Part shown: positions 1 through 5,301 of the stretch, piece after piece
How the letters are laid out: every line of letters starts with the position of its first letter
Numbering within the stretch: position 1 is the first letter of the stretch
Assembly: GCA_030608745.1 (NCBI GenBank)
Contig: JAUWDQ010000100.1
Coordinates: forward strand, 1-9,214
Direction: 5' to 3'
DNA length: 9,214 nt
Source of the DNA: Pseudomonadota bacterium
GTDB lineage: Bacteria; Desulfobacterota; BSN033; WVXP01; G020346125
The notes under the pieces: generated by a model
The model's input: only the letters and a program-made list of their open reading frames with translations
Database searches by the model: none
What the model was told of the DNA's origin: nothing
Program-made: the position numbers and the translations under genes

Positions 1-310
1 GTTCCCCACCAGCCAGAATTCTCGAATTCGGATCACGTCCGAGAGTGAGTTTAAATTCTGTCCTCCATGGGCCAAAACAAGCAGGTGGGCCAACTACGTA
101 TAGCAAATTCACTTTATTTTCTATCTTTAATCTCTCATAAACAGTTAATACCACTGCCGTTTTGCCACTACCAGGAACTGAAAAATTTGCACCATTTTCG
201 ACTAAATATAGATGAAAGGCAGCCTTTAATTGATGCTCCTTAAGCGACCTCCTGATATTTTTCTTGACAAAGGTAAAATGTTTTGTATTATTGGTAGAAC
301 AATATAGGGT
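1..310 (-). pseudogene. 5'-truncated SNF2/DEAD-like helicase fragment, running off the left edge
   Basis: The minus strand is open for 103 codons from just after a TAA (complement of 311-313) to the window edge. Its translation has the order expected at the start of a superfamily 2 helicase core. A Q-like helix (SLKEHQLKAAFHL, codons 22-34) is followed by a Walker A/motif I (NFSVPGSGKT, codons 42-51) and a motif Ia-like strand (LLYVVGPPACFGPWRTEF, codons 69-86). This resembles SNF2-related ATPases with the ANFSVPGSGKT-type P-loop, which often occur in defence or restriction contexts. No ATG, GTG or TTG occurs in frame before the Walker A, and the usual N-terminal region is absent. The stretch is clearly richer in A+T than the aro operon. 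I infer a decayed or rearranged 5' end, because the operon's -35 and -10 boxes lie inside the open frame. A frameshift from an upstream start is possible, but I saw no coding continuation in 311-465. Its partners would lie left of the window. Confidence 0.65.
264..291 (+). promoter_or_regulatory. Sigma70-type promoter of the aro operon leader
   Basis: A perfect -35 box TTGACA (264-269) is followed by 16 nt and a -10 box TATTAT (286-291, one mismatch to TATAAT). Transcription would begin near 298-300. That is about 33 nt before the leader peptide start and about 250 nt before aroF, leaving room for the attenuator. The surroundings are A+T rich. No operator (for example a TyrR or TrpR box) was recognised. 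Confidence 0.8.
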
Positions 311-331
311 TTAGGGAAGAAAAGTTTAAAA

Positions 332-424
332 ATGATGGACAGAATAAATAATTTCAAAAACTTTTTTAGCTTTTATTATTTTTGGCCACCATTCTGCCCA
401 TCGCTTAGGAGGACAGGAGTGTAA
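332..424 (+). CDS. Aromatic-rich leader peptide of the aro operon attenuator
   Basis: This short gene has 30 codons and a TAA stop, and lies between the promoter and the terminator hairpins. It begins at tandem ATG codons (332 and 335). Its core FFSFYYFWPPF (residues 11-21) plus Phe8 gives nine aromatic residues among residues 8-21: six Phe, two Tyr and one Trp. A purine-rich AGGGAAGA (313-320) could serve as a somewhat distant ribosome site. The peptide is not expected to work as a protein. As in the trp, pheA and his leaders of enterobacteria, its translation would sense aminoacyl-tRNA supply. When charged Phe-, Tyr- or Trp-tRNA is scarce the ribosome stalls at 362-385 and changes the RNA fold downstream. 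All three aromatic codons being present fits an operon that makes chorismate, their shared precursor. The composition and placement are seen in the sequence; translation and stalling are inferred. Confidence 0.85.
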   Translation: MMDRINNFKNFFSFYYFWPPFCPSLRRTGV

Positions 425-481
425 GAGGAGCTAAATAGAATCAACTAAGCCATGGGTAGAATGAGATGCTCCCCATGGCTT
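335..481 (+). promoter_or_regulatory. Four-segment transcription attenuator (1:2 protector, 2:3 antiterminator, 3:4 terminator)
   Basis: Four RNA segments can pair in mutually exclusive ways. Segment 1 (335-345, ATGGACAGAAT) pairs with segment 2 (391-401, ATTCTGCCCAT) through 10 of 11 positions, enclosing the aromatic codons. Segment 2 (390-401, CATTCTGCCCAT) pairs instead with segment 3 (452-463, ATGGGTAGAATG) over 12 continuous positions with one G-U. That pairing consumes half of the left arm of the terminator 447-456:472-481 (3:4). A ribosome stalled on the Phe/Tyr codons would cover segment 1 and leave segment 2 free, favouring 2:3 and read-through. A ribosome that finishes and leaves would let 1:2 and 3:4 form and stop transcription. 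The pairings are read directly from the sequence; the behaviour is inferred from the trp-type attenuation model. Folding energies were not computed. Confidence 0.82.
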
Positions 482-492
482 TTTTATTTTTT
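447..492 (+). terminator. Intrinsic terminator in the aro leader (segments 3:4)
   Basis: The left arm AAGCCATGGG (447-456) and right arm CCCATGGCTT (472-481) form a 10-bp perfect stem with a 15-nt loop. A tract of 12 T and one A (480-492) follows at once. It lies 23 nt after the leader peptide stop codon and 55 nt before aroF, the position of an attenuator terminator rather than the end of a gene. Confidence 0.88.
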
Positions 493-504
493 CGGGCCAT
501 GGGG
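471..504 (+). promoter_or_regulatory. Second antiterminator pairing (segments 4:5)
   Basis: CCCCATGGC (471-479) is the exact reverse complement of GCCATGGGG (496-504), with an added G-U possible at 480:495 and a loop of about 15 nt. This hairpin cannot coexist with terminator 447-481 or with hairpin 494-523. It would become available if segment 3 were sequestered by segment 2. The pairing is seen in the sequence; the role is inferred. Confidence 0.6.
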
Positions 505-531
505 GCAAAGCTCACCATGGCCCTTCTTTTT
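494..531 (+). terminator. Second terminator-like hairpin before aroF (segments 5:6)
   Basis: GGGCCATGG (494-502) and CCATGGCCC (515-523) form a 9-bp perfect stem with a 12-nt loop, followed by TTCTTTTT (524-531). The aroF Shine-Dalgarno starts at the next base. The T tract is shorter and interrupted by a C, so this is probably a weaker, backup terminator. It could instead be a structure that affects access to the ribosome site. Confidence 0.65.
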
Positions 532-540
532 GGAGGGGAG
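532..540 (+). promoter_or_regulatory. Ribosome binding site that fixes the aroF start
   Basis: GGAGGGGAG lies 6 nt before ATG 547. This argues for 547 over the in-frame ATGs at 466, 475, 499 and 517. Those would place the terminator arms and T tracts inside the coding sequence and have no comparable ribosome site. Confidence 0.85.
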
Positions 541-546
541 CGAGAA

Positions 547-1575
547 ATGGTTATTGTGATAAAAAAAAATGCCACGGAGTCTCAAATAGAGGATGTCATC
601 AAATGGGTTGAGTCCGTAGGCTACAGGGCACACCCCAGCCGCGGCGTGGAACGAACCATCATCGGTGTCGTGGGAGACGACCGAGGCAAGGCTCAATTAA
701 AGTCTGCCGGGTACCTACCGGGAGTGGAAAAGATCGTGCCCATCCTGAAGCCTTATAAACTGGCCAGCCGGGAGGCCAAGGAGGGGAACACGATCGTCCG
801 GATCGACGATCTGGAAATCGGTGGGCCCGAATTTATCGTCATGGCCGGTCCCTGCTCCGTTGAAAATGAAGAACAACTGATGGAAAGCGCCTATATTGCC
901 AAAAAGGGAGGAGCCCACATCCTCAGAGGCGGGGCCTTCAAGCCCAGAACATCGCCCTACAGCTTTCAAGGCTTAGAAGAGGAAGGTTTGAAACTCTTGA
1001 AAAAGGCCCGTGAAAAAACGGGCATGCCCGTTGTCACCGAGGTCCTGAATACAACGGATGTGGACTTAGTGGAAGAGTACGGCGATATCCTCCAAATCGG
1101 TGCACGGAATATCCAGAACTTCGCCCTTCTGAAAAAGGTGGGGCATTCGCGGAAACCGGTCCTCTTAAAACGGGGAATGATGACGACGATAGAAGAACTC
1201 CTCATGTCGGCGGAATACATCATCTCTTCCGGTAACGATAAGGTCATTCTGTGTGAGAGGGGAATTCGCACTTTTGAAACGGCAACGCGGAACACACTGG
1301 ATATCAGTGCCGTACCGGTTCTCAAGGAATTAACCCATCTGCCCATCACCGTTGATCCCAGCCACGCCGCCGGCCATTGGAAATATGTCATTCCTCTGGC
1401 CAGATGCGCCGTGGCGGTTGGTGCAGACGGGCTCCTCATTGAAGTCCACCCAGAACCGGAAAAGGCCTTTTCCGACGGCATACAATCGCTCAAACCGGAA
1501 AAGTTTTACCAACTCATGGAGGAAGTGAGAATCCTCGAAAAGATCACGAGACAAGAGATGGGGGTGCTCCAATGA
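547..1575 (+). CDS. aroF: 3-deoxy-7-phosphoheptulonate (DAHP) synthase, type I-beta with ferredoxin-like regulatory domain
   Basis: This enzyme condenses phosphoenolpyruvate with erythrose 4-phosphate to DAHP, the first committed step of the shikimate pathway. The 342-residue product has an N-terminal ferredoxin-like domain (about 1-72, starting MVIVIKKNATE) as in the Thermotoga-type enzyme, where this domain carries Phe/Tyr feedback inhibition. A TIM-barrel catalytic domain follows. Visible signatures are AGPCSVE (100-106, metal-ligand Cys103), GGAFKPRTSPYSFQG (128-142), GARNIQN (185-191), LKRGM (207-211), CERGIRTFE (236-244), DPSHAAG (270-276, ligand His273) and EVHPEPEKAFSDG (299-311, Glu and Asp ligands). 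The start is set by a strong ribosome site at 532-540; upstream in-frame ATGs fall in the attenuator. The stop overlaps the aroB start (ATGA). As first gene and first enzyme it is the natural target of both leader attenuation and allosteric control. Confidence 0.95.
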   Translation: MVIVIKKNATESQIEDVIKWVESVGYRAHPSRGVERTIIGVVGDDRGKAQLKSAGYLPGVEKIVPILKPYKLASREAKEGNTIVRIDDLEIGGPEFIVMAGPCSVENEEQLMESAYIAKKGGAHILRGGAFKPRTSPYSFQGLEEEGLKLLKKAREKTGMPVVTEVLNTTDVDLVEEYGDILQIGARNIQNFALLKKVGHSRKPVLLKRGMMTTIEELLMSAEYIISSGNDKVILCERGIRTFETATRNTLDISAVPVLKELTHLPITVDPSHAAGHWKYVIPLARCAVAVGADGLLIEVHPEPEKAFSDGIQSLKPEKFYQLMEEVRILEKITRQEMGVLQ

Positions 1576-2666
1576 ACAAGATTAAGGTGAACCTCGACAA
1601 AAAAACATCAGCCTCCTATGAGATTTACATAGGGGAGAACATAGTGGATCGCATGGGCTTGATCATGGCGAAGAATAACTGGGCCTCCCGCTATGTTATG
1701 ATAACGGATTCCAACCTTTCTACCTCACATGGAGAAAAGGTTCAGGCGACCCTCAGGGAAATGGAACTGAAGGTCGACTTGATAGACTTCCCAGCGGGGG
1801 AGGCCTCAAAGAATTTCCAAACCAATCTCCGCATTGTCGACAGGATTATCGACCTAGGCGCCGACAGGACATCGGCCCTGATCGCATTAGGTGGTGGCGT
1901 CGTGGGTGATATCACCGGTTTCATCGCCTCCATCTACATGAGAGGCATTCCCTATATTCAGGTACCCACGACCCTCCTGGCCCAGGTGGATAGCAGCATC
2001 GGGGGAAAAACAGGGATAGACCTCCCCGAAGGAAAAAACATCTTGGGGACCTTCTACCAGCCCAAAGGGGTCTTCATCGACCTGGCGTTTCTGAAAACCC
2101 TGACGCCCCGGGAATTTAGATCCGGTTTAGCTGAAATTGTCAAATACGGCATCATCGATGACCCTGAACTGTTAAGTTCTCTTGAAGTTGAGGCAGAAGC
2201 CATCAGGAACCGGGATATGAGCCTCCTCGAAAAGATCATTGCGAGGTCATGTCGCATCAAAAAAGGAATCGTTGAAATCGATGAAATGGATAAGGGGATC
2301 CGCCGTATTCTCAATTTTGGCCATACAATCGGGCACGCCATTGAAGCAGAATCCCGTTACTCCGTCTCTCACGGAGACGCCGTATCGATCGGCATGGTAG
2401 CGTCGACCCTCATATCGGAGAGATTAAAATACCTTCCCTCCGAAGACCGGGAAAGGATCATATCCCTCATCAGGGCGATCGGTCTCCCCGACCGTATCCC
2501 CAAAACCCTAAGCCCAACTGGGATACTATCCCGGATCAAAAGGGATAAGAAAAAAGAGGGAGATACCATTCACTTTGTCCTGCTTAAGAAAATAGGAATT
2601 CCCTTCGTCAATGGCAGCGTGTCGGAAGGGCTGATTGGGGAAATAATCGAGGCATTAAAGAAATGA
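1572..2666 (+). CDS. aroB: 3-dehydroquinate synthase
   Basis: This enzyme converts DAHP to 3-dehydroquinate with loss of phosphate, using NAD+ and a divalent metal. The product has 364 residues, normal for the family. The nucleotide-binding region shows ALGGGVVGD (105-113), and PTTLLAQVDSSIGGKTGID (132-150) follows. The metal ligands of the family appear as Glu188 in AEIVKYGII, His251 in NFGHTIGHAIE and His267 in SVSHGDAV; the 16-residue spacing of the two histidines matches characterised enzymes. The start overlaps the aroF stop by 4 nt (ATGA), with a G-rich ribosome site at 1560-1564. Its end overlaps pheA in the same way, so translational coupling is likely. Nothing looks defective. Confidence 0.97.
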   Translation: MNKIKVNLDKKTSASYEIYIGENIVDRMGLIMAKNNWASRYVMITDSNLSTSHGEKVQATLREMELKVDLIDFPAGEASKNFQTNLRIVDRIIDLGADRTSALIALGGGVVGDITGFIASIYMRGIPYIQVPTTLLAQVDSSIGGKTGIDLPEGKNILGTFYQPKGVFIDLAFLKTLTPREFRSGLAEIVKYGIIDDPELLSSLEVEAEAIRNRDMSLLEKIIARSCRIKKGIVEIDEMDKGIRRILNFGHTIGHAIEAESRYSVSHGDAVSIGMVASTLISERLKYLPSEDRERIISLIRAIGLPDRIPKTLSPTGILSRIKRDKKKEGDTIHFVLLKKIGIPFVNGSVSEGLIGEIIEALKK

Positions 2667-3742
2667 AGAAAACGTCATTAGAAACGCTGAGAGAGGAATT
2701 AAGAAAGAAGGACCGGGAGATCGCCAAGCTCCTCAATGAACGGGCAAAGTTATCTATCGAGGTCGGCAAGGTAAAGGATTTCAATGGATGGGAGGTCTAT
2801 GACCCCTCACAGGAAAGCAAGGTTTATGATCACCTGAGAGAAATCAACAAAGGCCCTCTGTCGTATAGCGCCTTGAAAAATATCTTCAGGGAGATTGTCT
2901 CTTCCTCCCGTGCCCTCCAGGCACCGACAACCGTCGCTTATCTGGGACCGGAGGCTTCATTTAGCTACCTGGCTGCCCAATCTCACTTCGGCACAAGCGC
3001 CCAATACTCCCCACAAACAAAGATCTCTGAGGTCTTTGATGAAGTGGAAAGGGGAAGGGTCCCCTGGGGAGTGGTCCCTGGAGAAAACTCCGTGGAAGGA
3101 TTCGTCAAGGCAACCCTGGACAGGTTGATATCAACCCCCTTGAATATCCGGGCGGAGATTTTTCTGAGGATCTCTCATTGTTTGATCTCTACCTGCGAAA
3201 GGATGGAGGAGATAAAGCGGGTCTATTCTCATCCCCAGGCCCTTGCCCAGTGCCAGGGCTGGTTGAGGAAAAACCTACCTCATTGTCCCGTCTTTGGACT
3301 AGACAGTACAACACTCGCCGCCAGGAAGGTTCTGGAGGATAGGGAGGGCGCTGCCATCGGAAGCCTCCTCGCCGCAGCCACTTTTGGGCTCAAGATCATT
3401 GCCGAGGGAATCGAGGATAATCTCTCGAACACGACACGATTTTTCGTTATCGGAAAGGGTAAAAGTATGCCGACGGGGAGAGATAAGACCTCAGTGCTCT
3501 TTGGAACACCCCATGTATCGGGTGCCCTTCATCACGCCTTGGAACCTTTTGCCAGAGAGCATCTCAATCTAACGCGGATCGAATCTTACCCCATGAAGGA
3601 TAGGATGTGGGAGTATCTATTCTTCGTAGATTTTGCAGGTCATAGAGAAGAAGAAAAGGCAAAAAAGTGCCTCGCAGATATGGAGAAGGTGACCAGCTTC
3701 ATGAAGGTTCTGGGTTCGTATCCCAGGGGAGATGAGCCGTGA
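2663..3742 (+). CDS. pheA: Bifunctional chorismate mutase / prephenate dehydratase with ACT domain
   Basis: The 359-residue protein converts chorismate to prephenate and then to phenylpyruvate. An AroQ-type chorismate mutase helix bundle occupies about 1-88 (LLNERAKLSIEVGKVK at 23-38, SSSRALQ at 80-86). Prephenate dehydratase follows at about 90-265: GPEASFS (95-101), VPGENSVEGFV (138-148), SHPQALAQC (189-197) and NTTRF (256-260, with the catalytic Thr). An ACT domain ends the protein (about 274-359, GALHHALEPF at 287-296). Two positions are atypical. The mutase DPxRE motif reads DPSQE (47-51), so the usual active-site Arg is Gln. The Phe-binding ESRP motif of the ACT domain reads ESYP (307-310). 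The other blocks look intact, so I expect an active enzyme with possibly altered mutase kinetics or Phe feedback. The start overlaps the aroB stop (ATGA). It sits mid-pathway in gene order, between aroB and aroD. Confidence 0.95.
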   Translation: MKKTSLETLREELRKKDREIAKLLNERAKLSIEVGKVKDFNGWEVYDPSQESKVYDHLREINKGPLSYSALKNIFREIVSSSRALQAPTTVAYLGPEASFSYLAAQSHFGTSAQYSPQTKISEVFDEVERGRVPWGVVPGENSVEGFVKATLDRLISTPLNIRAEIFLRISHCLISTCERMEEIKRVYSHPQALAQCQGWLRKNLPHCPVFGLDSTTLAARKVLEDREGAAIGSLLAAATFGLKIIAEGIEDNLSNTTRFFVIGKGKSMPTGRDKTSVLFGTPHVSGALHHALEPFAREHLNLTRIESYPMKDRMWEYLFFVDFAGHREEEKAKKCLADMEKVTSFMKVLGSYPRGDEP

Positions 3743-4440
3743 TGATCTGCATTCCCATTACTGCCAGAACCCACAAGGCCGCGTTGATGCAAATGGAAAG
3801 AAGTTCCCCTCTGGCCGATATCCTGGAGCTGAGAATCGATCAGATCAACAACACCAATCTGGAAAAATTGATGAGCGGGAAACGGGGGAAAATTCTGGTC
3901 ACCAATAGGCGGAGAGACGCGGGAGGTGGATTTTCCGGTACCGAGCGCGAAAGGGTGGAACTCCTTAAGGAAGCCGTTGAGCTTGGCGCTGACTATGTGG
4001 ACATCGAGGTCCGGACAGAAGAGGCACTGATCGAAGAACTCTCAACAAAGATAGGGAATCACCATGGCCGCACGAAATGGATCATCTCTCATCACGATTT
4101 CAGCGGAACCCCCTCTGAGCGGGCGTTAAGAAGGAAATTAGACGAATGTAACGGGACAGGGGCCGATATCGTTAAGATCGTCACTTACGCCAATACGGTG
4201 GAGGATAATCTGAGGGTTCTCGGACTCATTCCCCATGCACGGAGAAAGGGTGGGGAAATCATTGCCTTTTGCATGGGGGAATTGGGACGAATCAGCAGGA
4301 TCATGGCACCCCTTTTAGGCTCTTATTTTAGCTATGCTTCCTTGGAGAGAGGGGCGGAATCGGCACCGGGTCAATTGACCATAGAAGAGATTAAAGGGGT
4401 ATTCAAGATATTGAATGGATTCGGCGCAAACAAACTCTGA
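3742..4440 (+). CDS. aroD: 3-dehydroquinate dehydratase, type I
   Basis: This enzyme dehydrates 3-dehydroquinate to 3-dehydroshikimate through a Schiff base. The product has 232 residues, typical of class I enzymes and unlike the ~150-residue type II (AroQ) enzymes. Visible features, counted from ATG 3742, are MICIPITA at the N terminus, ELRIDQI (29-35) in the substrate site, the catalytic His118 in ISHHDF (115-120), the Schiff-base Lys145 in ADIVKIVTYA, FCMGELGRISR (176-186) and GQLTIEE (210-216). The ATG overlaps the pheA stop by one base (TGATG). A GTG at 3739 just before it would add one residue, and AGGGGAGA (3725-3732) could serve either start. Confidence 0.95.
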   Translation: MICIPITARTHKAALMQMERSSPLADILELRIDQINNTNLEKLMSGKRGKILVTNRRRDAGGGFSGTERERVELLKEAVELGADYVDIEVRTEEALIEELSTKIGNHHGRTKWIISHHDFSGTPSERALRRKLDECNGTGADIVKIVTYANTVEDNLRVLGLIPHARRKGGEIIAFCMGELGRISRIMAPLLGSYFSYASLERGAESAPGQLTIEEIKGVFKILNGFGANKL

Positions 4441-4453
4441 ATTCATAGCGCTG

Positions 4454-4461
4454 AAAGGAGG
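4454..4461 (+). promoter_or_regulatory. Ribosome binding site of aroE
   Basis: AAAGGAGG is near-perfect but sits 12 nt before ATG 4474, a little farther than usual. The 33-nt aroD-aroE gap is one of two junctions in the operon that are not overlapping or abutting, so aroE probably initiates independently here. Confidence 0.7.
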
Positions 4462-4473
4462 GCAAATATCAAT

Positions 4474-5301
4474 ATGGCACGAAATTCTTCAAAAATCTAT
4501 GCCGTGTTTGGCAACCCGGTTGGACACAGCCTCTCTCCGATCATGCATAACGCCGCGTTCAAAAGGATGAAGATCGATGCCCACTATGTCCCCTTTTGCG
4601 TAAAAAGCGTGGAGGATGCGGTCCGGGGGATCAGGGGATTGGATATTCGGGGAGTGAGTGTCACCATTCCCTTTAAAACCACTGTGATGCCCTATCTGGA
4701 TGAGGTAGATGAAAGTTCCCTCAGGATAGGGGCCGTCAATACGATTTTGAACGATGGCAATGGCAGGCTGAAGGGGTTCAATACCGACTGGATCGGGCTT
4801 AACCGTGACCTGGAAGAATCCCTGGAGATTAGAGGCAAAACCTTCGCCATCCTTGGGGCTGGCGGGGCAGCAAGGGCCGCCGTGTTCGGCATTCTGAAAG
4901 AAGGGGGCATCCCCGTCATTTTTAACCGGACTACCGAAACAGGCGAGGAGGTGGCCCGTGAATTCGGCTGCCCATTCTATTCTCTTTCAGAAATCGAGAA
5001 GATCAAGGCGGACTGCCTGATCAATACCACATCCGTCGGGATGGCACCAGATATTGAAAAATCGCCCCTTATGAAAGAGAGCCTTATCAATTTCAGGTGG
5101 GTCGTGGATATCATCTATAACCCCCTTAAGACAAAACTCTTGAGGGAAGCCGAAGAGGCTGGATGCACTGTCCTGGACGGTGTCGGAATGTTTGTCCACC
5201 AGGGGGCCGAGCAGACGAAAATATGGATGGAAATGGAACCCCCCAGGGCGCTGATGAGAGGGGTTGTCCTGGAATCGCTGAAAGAACATGATGGAAATTA
5301 A
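4474..5301 (+). CDS. aroE: Shikimate 5-dehydrogenase, NADP-dependent
   Basis: This enzyme reduces 3-dehydroshikimate to shikimate. The 275-residue product has the normal length. The substrate domain shows GNPVGHSLSPIMHN (13-26), SVTIPFK (62-68, catalytic Lys68) and NTDW (103-106, catalytic Asp105). The Rossmann domain shows GAGGAAR (128-134) and NRT (151-153), the element usually linked with NADP preference. INTTSVGM (183-190), DIIYNPLKT (212-220) and GVGMFVHQGAEQ (236-247) follow. The long signature blocks argue for true AroE rather than the quinate/shikimate paralogue YdiB. Its end overlaps the start of aroA. Confidence 0.96.
   Translation: MARNSSKIYAVFGNPVGHSLSPIMHNAAFKRMKIDAHYVPFCVKSVEDAVRGIRGLDIRGVSVTIPFKTTVMPYLDEVDESSLRIGAVNTILNDGNGRLKGFNTDWIGLNRDLEESLEIRGKTFAILGAGGAARAAVFGILKEGGIPVIFNRTTETGEEVAREFGCPFYSLSEIEKIKADCLINTTSVGMAPDIEKSPLMKESLINFRWVVDIIYNPLKTKLLREAEEAGCTVLDGVGMFVHQGAEQTKIWMEMEPPRALMRGVVLESLKEHDGN

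Noticed and set aside
466..546. Longer aroF with 27 extra N-terminal residues starting at ATG 466
   Set aside because: The extension is encoded by terminator arms and T tracts, has no ribosome site and adds sequence atypical of the family. ATG 547 has a strong Shine-Dalgarno and gives the family N terminus.
466..546. The Phe/Leu codons MAFLFF after ATG 475 as a second leader peptide
   Set aside because: These codons come from the terminator T tract and the frame has no stop before aroF. The aromatic-rich frame at 332-424 is a far better leader.
332..546. T-box riboswitch as the leader mechanism
   Set aside because: I found no T-box consensus or specifier stem, whereas an aromatic-rich leader peptide with matching antiterminator explains the region.
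966..1493. Minus-strand open frame of 175 codons opposite aroF
   Set aside because: It is fully antisense to conserved aroF motifs, with no recognisable domain and no independent ribosome site noted.
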